A program made the translations under genes and the position numbers. DNA of 64,000 bases, from the NCBI GenBank assembly GCA_030529845.1, contig JAUMWB010000001.1, positions 186,001-250,000 of the forward strand. The letters are read 5' to 3'. Every line of letters begins with the position of its first letter. Position 1 is the stretch's first letter. The DNA comes from Rothia sp. (in: high G+C Gram-positive bacteria) (GTDB lineage Bacteria > Actinomycetota > Actinomycetes > Actinomycetales > Micrococcaceae). The notes under the pieces are model-generated. The model did no database searches, was not told the DNA's origin, and saw only the letters and a program-made list of their open reading frames with translations. Positions 19,295 through 26,805 of this stretch are shown here, piece after piece.

Positions 19295-20584
19295 ATGGCT
19301 AGCACGCACGAATCTACCACCTCAGCTCGTACTCTCACCCTGGCCACCGTGGCCGGTGCAGCAGGAGCCGCCGGCGCAACCCTTGCCTTCGCTGCTGCCC
19401 TGGGCACCGCGGGAGTTGCCACCCACTTCGCCCGCAAAATTGTGGTTCCCCCCAAGGCCCCGGTGGAGGACGTCCGCGTGCACTCGGTGGGGTACAGCAG
19501 TGTTGAGATGAGCGGAGAACAGCCTCCCACCAGCATCCGCATTGACGCCACCGAACGTACAACAGCCCCCGGCCACTACGGCTTTTACTTCTCGGGTGGG
19601 GCGGGCTTTGCCCTACTGGGAGAGGTCACCTCTTACCTGCCCGCAGAAAACACGGTGGTACGGAGTATCGAAAAAATTTACCGGGGTGATATCGCAGGTA
19701 TTAAGCGCGGACGCCTGACCGGCGTGGTTGCCACCGACCCGGCAATGGCTGGCTACCGGGCAGAAGATATCGAACTATCGTTGCCAGTAGGTGTTGCACC
19801 GGCCTGGGTCGTGCACCCCGGCGCAGCCCTGGACCGGCAGGGAGCAAACACCCCTGGTGAGCCTGAGCCCAGCGACACCTGGGCCATCATGGTGCACGGC
19901 ATGGGGGCAACCCGCGCCGAAACCCTGCGCGCCCTCGACGCCACCCAGGCCCTGGGCCTCACCAGCCTGCACATGAGCTACCGCAACGACCGTGAAGCCC
20001 CCGCCAGCGAGGACGGCCGCTACGGCCTAGGCTTTACCGAATGGCGGGACGTTGAAGTAGCCATCGACTACGCCCTGGCCCACGGTGCTCGCGACGTAGT
20101 GCTGTTCGGGTGGTCCATGGGCGGCTCTATCTGCATGCAAACCGCTGACCTTGCCCGCAACCGCCGGGCCATCCGGGCGCTGGTGCTCGATGGGCCTGCC
20201 CTGGACTGGCTTGAACTCATTCGCTACCACACCCACCTGAACAAGATTCCCCTGCGCATTGGCCAGCTGGGTGTTCAGATGATTACCCACCCGGCCCTGA
20301 GCACCCTCACCGGCCTGAAAGAACCCATCAGCCTCGACCAGATTTCCTGGCCCCACCGGGCAGATGACATCGCCCTGCCCACCCTAATCATGCACTCGGT
20401 GGACGACACCTACGTGCCCTACCAGCCCTCCCAAGCCCTAGCTGAGCTATCCCCCCTGGTGGACTTCGTACCCTTCAAAAAAGCTCCCCACACCAGGGAA
20501 TGGAACGTGGACCCCCAACTCTGGTTCGATACCGTGACGAACTGGCTAGGCAGCAGCGATATCGGCATACGCCCCCTGGGTTAG
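19295..20584 (+). CDS. Alpha/beta hydrolase with N-terminal membrane anchor
   Basis: 429 residues. An Ala/Gly-rich hydrophobic stretch (about 14-47) probably anchors the protein. The hydrolase domain begins around residue 195 with WAIMVHGMGATRAETLRAL (oxyanion hole), then the nucleophile elbow GWSMGGS (about 277) and the late His in FKKAPHTREW; the acid is probably the Asp in MHSVDDTYVP. Substrate unknown; an esterase or peptidase-like role is possible. There is no ribosome site, but a TAAACT hexamer begins exactly 13 nt before the ATG, consistent with a leaderless mRNA. Its last 39 bases overlap the convergent ybaK gene. Confidence 0.82.
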   Translation: MASTHESTTSARTLTLATVAGAAGAAGATLAFAAALGTAGVATHFARKIVVPPKAPVEDVRVHSVGYSSVEMSGEQPPTSIRIDATERTTAPGHYGFYFSGGAGFALLGEVTSYLPAENTVVRSIEKIYRGDIAGIKRGRLTGVVATDPAMAGYRAEDIELSLPVGVAPAWVVHPGAALDRQGANTPGEPEPSDTWAIMVHGMGATRAETLRALDATQALGLTSLHMSYRNDREAPASEDGRYGLGFTEWRDVEVAIDYALAHGARDVVLFGWSMGGSICMQTADLARNRRAIRALVLDGPALDWLELIRYHTHLNKIPLRIGQLGVQMITHPALSTLTGLKEPISLDQISWPHRADDIALPTLIMHSVDDTYVPYQPSQALAELSPLVDFVPFKKAPHTREWNVDPQLWFDTVTNWLGSSDIGIRPLG

Positions 20585-21040
20585 GGTAACTAGGTCATCA
20601 GCAGCTAGCTCAACATCTAGACCACGGCGCCCGCCGGAGACCAAAATCGTCTCAAACAGCTGGGCGGTCTCGTCCACCAGCGTGGGGTGCGCAGTCTTCT
20701 GGCCAAGCGGTGAAATACCGCCCACCACATAGCCGGTGCGCTTCTCTGCCACATCGGGAGCCGCCATCTTGGCCGACTTCCAGCCCAGGGCAGCGGCAGC
20801 AGCCTTCACGTTCAGCTTGCCACCCACCGGCACCACACAGACCGCAAAATCCTTCTCATGGGTAATCATCAGGGTCTTAAAAACCTGCTCGGGGGAGCGA
20901 CCCAGCTTTTCGGCAGCCTCCAGACCAAAATTGGTTTCACCGTCCACATGCTCGTACTCGCGCACCTCAAAGGCGGTACCCGTCTGCTGCAAGAGAGCCA
21001 GCGCCGCGGTAGCCGCCCCCTTCTTCTTTGCCTTAGCCAT
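20546..21040 (-). CDS. ybaK: Cys-tRNA(Pro)/Cys-tRNA deacylase, YbaK type
   Basis: 164 residues matching the YbaK/EbsC editing family: FKTLMITHEKDFAVCVVPV, the LNVKAAAAALG helix, KRTGYVVGGISPLGQK with the conserved GGxSPxG loop, and the C-terminal RGLDVELAADDLVTLTQG. The enzyme hydrolyses mischarged Cys-tRNA(Pro) made by prolyl-tRNA synthetase. It overlaps the end of the hydrolase gene by 39 bases tail to tail. Confidence 0.94.
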   Translation of the reverse strand: MAKAKKKGAATAALALLQQTGTAFEVREYEHVDGETNFGLEAAEKLGRSPEQVFKTLMITHEKDFAVCVVPVGGKLNVKAAAAALGWKSAKMAAPDVAEKRTGYVVGGISPLGQKTAHPTLVDETAQLFETILVSGGRRGLDVELAADDLVTLTQGAYADIAAA

Positions 21041-21189
21041 ATGTAGTCATCCTTTCCCTCAGCTCTTTAGTCTGCTCCTACCAGCCTAAAACGAGAAGCC
21101 GCCCACCGGCGTCCGCCCACAGCCCCCGCCGCCAATCTGTGAAGAAGCCAACCGGCTTAGAGTCAGCTTCGCCCTAAGCCCCCGCAACA

Positions 21190-21219
21190 TTGGGCAACCT
21201 GAGACCCAGCTACTAGACT
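21190..21219 (+). promoter_or_regulatory. Promoter of zapE
   Basis: A -35 box TTGGGC (21190-21195) and a -10 box TAGACT (21214-21219) are separated by 18 nt. The predicted start of transcription near 21226 lies downstream of the GTG at 21220, which rules that codon out and supports the GTG at 21271 as the start of zapE. Confidence 0.6.
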
Positions 21220-21270
21220 GTGGGTGTACGAATCACCAGCGCACCGTCGCGCCCAAGGGAAAGACCACAC

Positions 21271-22332
21271 GTGGCAACCTACACCCACCTCACCGACCGC
21301 ACCCCCCACGTCTCAGCCGACGAACTACTCTCAGGGTTCAGGCCCTCCGAACGATTCGGTGAAGTGTCTTTCAATACCTACCGGCCCGACCCCGCCCAGC
21401 CCTCCCAACAGGCAGCCGTCGACGCCCTGCGCGCCTTTGGCGAAACCATCAACCGAGGCGGAGCAACCAGCGGGGGCGGCTTCTTCGGCAAACTCTTCGG
21501 CGGCGGCAAAAAGAAGGACGACACCAAAGCCGGCCTCTACCTCGACGGCGGCTTCGGCGTAGGCAAAACCCACCTGCTGGCCTCCCTCTGGCACATGGTC
21601 GAAGGGCCCAAAGCCTTCGGCACCTTCGTCGAATACACCAACCTGGTCGGCGCCCTCACCTTCCGCAAAACCGTAGAAGCCCTCTCAAGCTATAAACTGG
21701 TCTGCATCGACGAATTCGAACTCGACGACCCCGGCGACACCGTCCTCATGTCCCGCCTCATGCGCGAACTAGCAGAAGCCGGCGTCAAACTCGTCGCCAC
21801 CTCCAACACCCTGCCCGGCGCCCTCGGCGAAGGCCGCTTCGCAGCCGCCGACTTCAAACGCGAAATCCAGGTACTCGCCGACCAGTTCGATGTACTGCGC
21901 GTCGACGGCGAAGACTTCCGCCACCGCGGCCTACCCGCTGCCCCCGCCCCCGTATCAGACTCTGATTTCGACGCCCTGGTCGAAAACCGCTTCAGCTCCC
22001 TCAACACCGTCGCCATCGACGACTTCGAAGCCCTCATCGACCACCTCTCCCGCGTCCACCCCTCCCGCTACCGCCAATTCATCGACGGCCTCGACGCCAT
22101 CGCCTGGCGCAACGTCACCACCATCACCCAACAAGCAGTAGCCCTCCGCTTCGTCGTCCTCGCCGACCGCCTCTACGACAAAGACCTCCCCATCATCGCC
22201 TCCGGCGTCCCCTTCGACCGGGTCTTCACCGAAGAAATGATGACCGGCGGCTACCAGAAAAAGTACTTCCGCGCGGTTTCACGCCTTACTGCCCTGGCGC
22301 GTGAGGGTATGCTCGACGAAACGGAGGCGTGA
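21271..22332 (+). CDS. zapE: Cell division / AFG1-like AAA ATPase ZapE
   Basis: 353 residues from the GTG at 21271 (AAGGGAAAG box upstream). P-loop GGFGVGKTHLLASLWH (about 92), Walker B KLVCIDEFELDDPGD (about 150), and the arginine/sensor region SNTLPGALGEGRFAAADFKREI, all typical of the AFG1/ZapE family. ZapE acts at the division site in other bacteria; the mitochondrial relative is a protein quality-control ATPase. An insertion GGGFFGKLFGGGKKKDD just before the P-loop is rich in Gly and Lys. The last 50 bases of the gene are duplicated downstream (22387-22441). Confidence 0.9.
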   Translation: MATYTHLTDRTPHVSADELLSGFRPSERFGEVSFNTYRPDPAQPSQQAAVDALRAFGETINRGGATSGGGFFGKLFGGGKKKDDTKAGLYLDGGFGVGKTHLLASLWHMVEGPKAFGTFVEYTNLVGALTFRKTVEALSSYKLVCIDEFELDDPGDTVLMSRLMRELAEAGVKLVATSNTLPGALGEGRFAAADFKREIQVLADQFDVLRVDGEDFRHRGLPAAPAPVSDSDFDALVENRFSSLNTVAIDDFEALIDHLSRVHPSRYRQFIDGLDAIAWRNVTTITQQAVALRFVVLADRLYDKDLPIIASGVPFDRVFTEEMMTGGYQKKYFRAVSRLTALAREGMLDETEA

Positions 22333-22441
22333 AACCACTCCGTTCGCTCTTGAGTGCTCGCGCGCTCGCACCCGCTCACTCCGTCTCGCCTTACTGCCCT
22401 GGCGCGTGAGGGTATGTTGGACGAAACGGAGGCGTGAAACC
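22282..22441 (+). repeat. Direct duplication of the 3' end of zapE
   Basis: The stretch beginning CGCCTTACTGCCCTGGCGCG at 22282 and running through the zapE stop is repeated with few differences from 22387 to 22441, a 105-nt period. The second copy lies after the stop codon and is not translated in the zapE frame. The intervening 50 bases (22337-22386) are unique and rich in GCTC. Confidence 0.88.
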
Positions 22442-22496
22442 AGGACGCCGGGGCGCACCAACCTGCCTGCAGCATGTAGGTGCGCCCCGGCGTCCT
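22442..22496. terminator. Long hairpin between zapE and the acetyltransferase
   Basis: Arms AGGACGCCGGGGCGCACC (22442-22459) and GGTGCGCCCCGGCGTCCT (22479-22496) are perfect 18-bp reverse complements around a 19-nt loop. The outer part is again GGACGCC. It sits between two convergent genes and probably terminates both. It lacks a strong T run. Confidence 0.75.
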
Positions 22497-22511
22497 TGCA
22501 TAAAAACCGCC

Positions 22512-23081
22512 CTAGCCGGGGAAGCCCAACTCGGCCCAGCGGTCGCGCGTCAGCTCAGCGGCGCGCATATCAAGCAGGGGAATGGAGCCGTCCTCAAGCG
22601 GGCGGCCCGGCTCGCTTTTCACCAACGTACGGAAATCGGTAAACCCAACCCGGCGAGCCACCCGCTCAGAGGCATCATTATCAGCAAGCGCCTTCCACGT
22701 CACCCGATCAAGGCCAAGCCCCTGGGGATCTAACGCAAAGCCCACCATCATGCCCAGGGCCTCGGTCAGCAAGCCCTGACCGCGACTACCCGGTGCTAAC
22801 CAGTAGCCGACCTCCGCAGAAGATCCTGTGATGTTAAAGAGACTCACCACACCGGCGAAAACCCCGCTCGCGTCGATGCCCCAGACCAGCTCATGCCTGC
22901 TCTCGCTGGCCCTGTGAGTGTAGGCAACGAAATTGCGGGCAGTCTCTTCCGTATAGTTCAGGGGTACAGATAGGCAAAAACGAATAATGTCCGGGTCCTG
23001 GCAAGCCTGAGCCATCGCCGCCGCATCGGCCTCACGCAAAGGGCGCAGAGTAAAACGTTCGGTGAGAAGTTGGGGGTGCAT
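22512..23081 (-). CDS. GNAT acetyltransferase, RimJ/RimL-like
   Basis: 189 residues from the ATG at 23081, preceded by a GGAG site at five bases; the frame is open 40 codons further upstream but that part has no family character. The start LLTERFTLRPLREADAAAMAQA is the standard RimJ/RimL opening, and the acetyl-CoA loop is visible in VGYWLAPGSRGQGLLTEALGMMVGFA, followed by VTWKALADNDASERVARRVGF. Such enzymes acetylate N-terminal amino groups of proteins or small amines. Substrate unknown. Confidence 0.86.
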   Translation of the reverse strand: MHPQLLTERFTLRPLREADAAAMAQACQDPDIIRFCLSVPLNYTEETARNFVAYTHRASESRHELVWGIDASGVFAGVVSLFNITGSSAEVGYWLAPGSRGQGLLTEALGMMVGFALDPQGLGLDRVTWKALADNDASERVARRVGFTDFRTLVKSEPGRPLEDGSIPLLDMRAAELTRDRWAELGFPG

Positions 23082-23238
23082 GAAAACTCCACGAGGAATA
23101 GAAATGTTTTTTACAGTGTACGCGCTCAAAGATGTGGCACAGGGCATAGAAGAAAAATTTTGAACTGGGCGGGGTTGTAGCGGTAAAAACCGCGAAAACA
23201 CGCGGTAAAAAAGGGTTTATGTGAAGACGTGTGTCGAT

Positions 23239-23267
23239 TTGGCATGAATCAGAAAAGAGTGTAAAGT
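23239..23267 (+). promoter_or_regulatory. Promoter of the first tRNA cluster
   Basis: TTGGCA (23239-23244) and TAAAGT (23262-23267) separated by exactly 17 nt, the best-spaced sigma-70-type pair upstream of the first tRNA-Gly. Transcription would begin near 23274, about 37 nt before the tRNA. Confidence 0.7.
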
Positions 23268-23310
23268 ATTTACTCGTTGGTTCGGTTCCCCAAAGGAATT
23301 GAAGCACAAT

Positions 23311-23383
<73 letters not shown>

Positions 23384-23407
23384 CGCAACACTCCTTGCGA
23401 GTGTCTA

Positions 23408-23479
23408 GCGCGATTGGCGCAGCGGTAGCGCACTTCCTTGACATGGAAGGGGTCACTGGTTCGATCCCAGTATCGCGCA
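23408..23479 (+). tRNA. tRNA-Val (GAC), copy 1
   Basis: 72 nt. Acceptor GCGCGAT pairs with ATCGCGC, the anticodon stem is CTTCC/GGAAG with loop TTGACAT giving anticodon GAC, and the T arm reads CTGGTTCGATCCCAG. CCA is not encoded. Identical to the copy at 25707. Confidence 0.97.
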
Positions 23480-23512
23480 CTGGATGAAAATCCACTGCAA
23501 ATAATTGCATAT

Positions 23513-23585
<73 letters not shown>

Positions 23586-23591
23586 CCACGT

Positions 23592-23620
23592 AAGCCCCGG
23601 TTCTAAGAGCCGGGGCTTTT
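23592..23620 (+). terminator. Terminator of the first tRNA cluster
   Basis: AAGCCCCGGTTC / GAGCCGGGGCTT with a three-base loop and one G-T pair, followed by TTTT. The T run overlaps the -35 box of the ABC-F leader promoter. Confidence 0.88.
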
Positions 23621-23647
23621 GCATCGATATCTACCACTTGATAGAGT
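23619..23647 (+). promoter_or_regulatory. Promoter of the ABC-F leader transcript
   Basis: TTGCAT (23619-23624) and TAGAGT (23642-23647) are separated by exactly 17 nt. Transcription should start at 23654-23655, which is the first base of the leader-peptide ATG, so the transcript would be leaderless for that peptide. Confidence 0.7.
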
Positions 23648-23654
23648 GTTCACC

Positions 23655-23699
23655 ATGTATTTCGCAGCAGCTATCGCTAAGCCCTGGACCCGCCGCTAA
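23655..23699 (+). CDS. 14-codon leader peptide upstream of the ABC-F gene
   Basis: The reading frame encodes MYFAAAIAKPWTRR and then TAA. It begins at the predicted transcription start, has no ribosome site, and its last codons overlap the 5' strand of the first of four competing hairpins. Short leader peptides that stall the ribosome when an antibiotic is bound control many ABC-F, erm and related resistance genes; this one has the right position and size. Stalling itself is an inference. Confidence 0.6.
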   Translation: MYFAAAIAKPWTRR

Positions 23700-23776
23700 A
23701 GGCGGCTTACACCTAGGGTTTAATCTCTTCAGCCGCCGTTCCATCACCCCAGATGAACGGGTACATAGTCGTACCC
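23690..23776 (+). promoter_or_regulatory. Chain of mutually exclusive hairpins (attenuator) before the ABC-F gene
   Basis: Four helices overlap so that neighbours cannot coexist. P1: CCGCC (23690-23694) with GGCGG (23701-23705), its loop holding the leader stop codon. P2: GGCGGCT (23701-23707) with AGCCGCC (23731-23737). P3: CCGTTC (23736-23741) with GAACGG (23755-23760). P4: GGGTAC (23759-23764) with GTACCC (23771-23776). A ribosome held on the leader peptide would block P1, favour P2, prevent P3 and favour P4. No U tract follows, so control may be translational. Confidence 0.55.
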
Positions 23777-23795
23777 TCAACGGACTAGAGAGAAT

Positions 23796-25460
23796 ATGCG
23801 AAACAACAAACGTCACCCCGAAGAACCTCAAACATTAGGCTTCGTTACTCACCAGAGCGGAACATCCGCCACCGCACACATCAAGGCAGAAAATATCTCC
23901 GCCACTAGAGGCGGAAAATTACTGTTCTCAGATCTAAATCTGACAATATCGGCACATACCAAGATGGCGGTCGTTGGAGAGAACGGTACAGGGAAAAGCA
24001 CCCTGCTCAAAATACTGTCAGGCCTAGAAAACCCTGACCTGGGTGAAGTGGCATCTCAGGGGACAATCGCTTTTGTCGGGCAGGATATGGCGTTGATCGA
24101 CCATCAAACTGTAGGCGATCTCATTAAACTATCCACTCAGCATGCACACACAGCACTTGCAGACCTGGACAGGGTGTCAGAATTACTCGCGCTTGGACAT
24201 GAGGGTTCAGAGGCTGCCTACGCTCAAGCGCTAGAAAAAGCTAGTGCGCTGGAAGCATGGGATATTGACAGAAAAATCGATCAAGCGCTCCACGGACTAA
24301 AAGCGTGTACAGACCGATCCCGAAACCTTAGCACCCTGTCGGTGGGCCAAAGGTACAGGGTGAGGCTTGCTGTGCTTCTCGGCGCAGGGGCAGATGTACT
24401 TCTACTCGATGAGCCAACCAATCATTTAGATAGAGAGTCGATTGAATTCCTGACTCAGTCCCTGCAGGAGCTAAAGAGCGGATTTGCTGTAGTCAGCCAT
24501 GACCGGCAACTCCTGGTTGACGTTGCGCAGACTTTCTGCGATCTTGACCCGTCATTACAAGGGGTGCCTCAGGTCTACTCTGGTGGCTACAAAGGGTGGC
24601 AGAAGGGGAAACGAAAAGACCGTATTGCGTGGGAGAAAACCTATCAAGACCACATCAACCGCACAGAAGAACTGAAACAGGCGGTTGAAGAGGCAGGGGC
24701 TAGGTTACACACAGGGTGGCGGCCGCCCAAGGGGACGGGAAAGCATCAGCGAGCTACACGAGCTGCTAGCCATGTCAAAGCGTTCAAGCAACGTCTCAAC
24801 GAGCTGGAAAGCTATCGCATTGAAGTTCCTGAGCCCCCGAGTATTCTGCAGTATCCAGAGGTGCGAATTGAGAAAGAAAAGCTATTGCTTGAAGCTAGCG
24901 AAATCGCATATCTGGGGCGCAGCGCCCATGGCGTTAGCTTATCGCTAAGGTCCGGGCAAAAAATCGTGGTGACCGGTGGAAACGGGACCGGTAAATCAAC
25001 CTTGATTTCCATGCTGGCAGGGGAGCTGGCCCCCACAAACGGCAGCGTGACCGTAGCTCCTGAGGCGAAGATAGCCCTGTTGTCGCAAGAAATGCCCCAG
25101 TGGAACCCAGAGCTAACCCCAGAAGATGTGTATCGGCAGAGCCTCATTCAAACAGGTACCTACGCGGAGTATCCGGACACACCGACTCTAGAAAGCTTGG
25201 GTTTACTGGCCACCGAAGCGCGTACCACCCATGTTGGGCAGCTTTCTGCTGGCCAGCAAAGGAGGCTCCACCTGGCAGTCACTATAGCTCAACGTCCTCA
25301 CGTCCTGCTGCTCGATGAGCCTACCAACCACCTCTCAATGACCCTGCTCGACCAACTTATACCTCATCTCAGGGGGACCCAGTCGAGTGTTGTTGTCGCA
25401 ACTCATGACCGGTACCTTCTTTCCAAGGTAAGTGACTGGCAAGAAGTGCACCTGCAATAG
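23796..25460 (+). CDS. ABC-F ribosomal protection protein (antibiotic resistance type)
   Basis: 554 residues with two ABC domains and no membrane segments. Domain 1: Walker A GENGTGKST (61-69), signature LSVGQRYRVRLAVLL, Walker B LLLDEPTNHLD. Domain 2: Walker A GGNGTGKST (about 393), signature LSAGQQRRLHLAV, LLLDEPTNHLS. A charged linker of about 80 residues lies between them. ABC-F proteins of this shape dislodge macrolides, lincosamides, streptogramins or pleuromutilins from the ribosome, though some have housekeeping roles. A resistance role is favoured by the leader peptide, the own promoter, the lower GC content and the position between duplicated tRNA genes. Start at ATG 23796 with a weak GAGAGA site. 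The drug class cannot be read from sequence. Confidence 0.85.
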   Translation: MRNNKRHPEEPQTLGFVTHQSGTSATAHIKAENISATRGGKLLFSDLNLTISAHTKMAVVGENGTGKSTLLKILSGLENPDLGEVASQGTIAFVGQDMALIDHQTVGDLIKLSTQHAHTALADLDRVSELLALGHEGSEAAYAQALEKASALEAWDIDRKIDQALHGLKACTDRSRNLSTLSVGQRYRVRLAVLLGAGADVLLLDEPTNHLDRESIEFLTQSLQELKSGFAVVSHDRQLLVDVAQTFCDLDPSLQGVPQVYSGGYKGWQKGKRKDRIAWEKTYQDHINRTEELKQAVEEAGARLHTGWRPPKGTGKHQRATRAASHVKAFKQRLNELESYRIEVPEPPSILQYPEVRIEKEKLLLEASEIAYLGRSAHGVSLSLRSGQKIVVTGGNGTGKSTLISMLAGELAPTNGSVTVAPEAKIALLSQEMPQWNPELTPEDVYRQSLIQTGTYAEYPDTPTLESLGLLATEARTTHVGQLSAGQQRRLHLAVTIAQRPHVLLLDEPTNHLSMTLLDQLIPHLRGTQSSVVVATHDRYLLSKVSDWQEVHLQ

Positions 25461-25470
25461 TCTTGCCAGG

Positions 25471-25499
25471 TTGAAAGACCACCTGCCCTTGTGTATAGT
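25471..25499 (+). promoter_or_regulatory. Promoter of the second tRNA cluster
   Basis: TTGAAA (25471-25476) and TATAGT (25494-25499) with a 17-nt spacer, placed 11 nt before tRNA-Gly copy 3. The second cluster therefore does not depend on the ABC-F transcript. Confidence 0.78.
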
Positions 25500-25509
25500 T
25501 ATTCGAGTT

Positions 25510-25582
<73 letters not shown>

Positions 25583-25631
25583 CTCTCGAAAACAACTCGT
25601 TTTCGCAACTCAGACCACGGTCTGAGCGTGT

Positions 25632-25705
25632 GGTGGGGTGGTCGAGTGGTTAGGCAACGGTCTGCAAAACCGTGTACGCGGGTTCGAATCCCGTCCTCAC
25701 CTCCA
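25632..25705 (+). tRNA. tRNA-Cys (GCA)
   Basis: Acceptor GGTGGGG pairs with CCTCACC (one G-T pair), the anticodon loop is TCTGCAAAA with anticodon GCA, and the T arm reads CGGGTTCGAATCCCG. Unlike its neighbours the 3' CCA is encoded (25703-25705). Confidence 0.96.
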
Positions 25706-25706
25706 C

Positions 25707-25778
25707 GCGCGATTGGCGCAGCGGTAGCGCACTTCCTTGACATGGAAGGGGTCACTGGTTCGATCCCAGTATCGCGCA
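25707..25778 (+). tRNA. tRNA-Val (GAC), copy 2
   Basis: Identical to copy 1 over 72 nt; it begins one base after the CCA of tRNA-Cys. Confidence 0.97.
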
Positions 25779-25784
25779 CAAAGA

Positions 25785-25816
25785 AAGGCTCCCCGGCTTC
25801 GGCCAGGGAGCCTTTT
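25785..25816 (+). terminator. Terminator of the second tRNA cluster
   Basis: AAGGCTCCCCGGC / GGCCAGGGAGCCTT with one C-A mismatch and a TTC turn, followed by TTTT. Confidence 0.88.
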
Positions 25817-25859
25817 GCTTCCCCCGCATCATCAGAACATACTGTGCAAGACTAGAACC

Positions 25860-26642
25860 ATGCACCTGACCGTCACCCACTTCGGCTATAGCCCCCTCAA
25901 AGGCGCCCGCCATCAAGCGCGTACCATAGCCGAGATTACCGCGTCCGGCCCTACCTTTAACCGCCGCTGGGCCCTCGTCTCACCCGCTGACCGCACCGTG
26001 CTCCGCACCGTTGCTAACCCCTCTCTGATGGGCATCACCACAGACCTCATCAATGACGGGGACAGGACTGAACTGACTCTGCACATACCCGGGGCAGGCA
26101 GCTACACCGTCCCTGCCCTCACCAACGCTGCCACCAGCACCTTCACCTCCTGGGGTGCCGAGAAACAGCTTGCGGTCTACAATCACCGGGTCAATGATGC
26201 CCTGAGCACCTACCTGTGCAAGCCTGTGGCCCTGGCTTTTGCTCCCCGGCAGAACCTGGTGTACGCCGGCGCCCTATCACTTGTCGGCAGTGCGACCTTG
26301 GACGACATAGCCGCGCGGCTCAACCCTGAGAACCCTCCGACCGCGGACGAGTTAGCTGCCAGATTGCGCTGCAACCTGGTGGTCGAGACCTCAACGCCCT
26401 ACATTGAAGATAGGTGGCAGGGGACAACGCTTACCCTCCAGTCAGGACGCGGCCTGCCGACTGAGTTGCACGGTCTGCAACTGGTTGCTGGCGAAGGTAT
26501 CGGCAGATGTGCTGTGATTGACTACCGGCCAGATACCGGCCAGCGCACAGCCAAGTTTCTCAAGCTCTTGGCCTCCTATCGGCCCCGCAACCAGCGTGGT
26601 GAGCCAACGGCGGGTGTATATGCGAGTCTTATCTCTGCCTGA
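25860..26642 (+). CDS. MOSC-domain protein
   Basis: 260 residues from the ATG at 25860; the frame is open upstream through the tRNA-Val gene, which cannot be coding. The N-terminal beta-barrel opens with VTHFGYSPLKGARHQ and the C-terminal MOSC domain contains LRCNLVVETSTPYIEDRWQGTTL and CAVIDYRPDTGQR. MOSC proteins carry molybdenum cofactor or handle sulfur and reduce N-hydroxylated compounds; the usual MOSC cysteine may be that in RLRCNLV. An AAGACT box begins 12 nt before the ATG and no ribosome site is present, suggesting a leaderless message. Confidence 0.8.
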   Translation: MHLTVTHFGYSPLKGARHQARTIAEITASGPTFNRRWALVSPADRTVLRTVANPSLMGITTDLINDGDRTELTLHIPGAGSYTVPALTNAATSTFTSWGAEKQLAVYNHRVNDALSTYLCKPVALAFAPRQNLVYAGALSLVGSATLDDIAARLNPENPPTADELAARLRCNLVVETSTPYIEDRWQGTTLTLQSGRGLPTELHGLQLVAGEGIGRCAVIDYRPDTGQRTAKFLKLLASYRPRNQRGEPTAGVYASLISA

Positions 26643-26744
26643 CCCTACCTAATGAGCTGCATGGTGCTACAGTAACGTCCATCGAGTTGCAGGGTGGGGC
26701 CTTAGACTTACGCTCTGACCGGTATGGACATCTGGTAACAATCT

Positions 26745-26762
26745 GTGCCTTAGGGCACTTTT
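26745..26762 (+). terminator. Short terminator after the MOSC gene
   Basis: GTGCC / GGCAC with a four-base loop followed by TTTT. The stem is only five pairs, so it is weak support. Confidence 0.45.
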
Positions 26763-26805
26763 GGGTAGGGTGGTGCTGGTAACAACCCGATGAAAGGACC
26801 CCACC

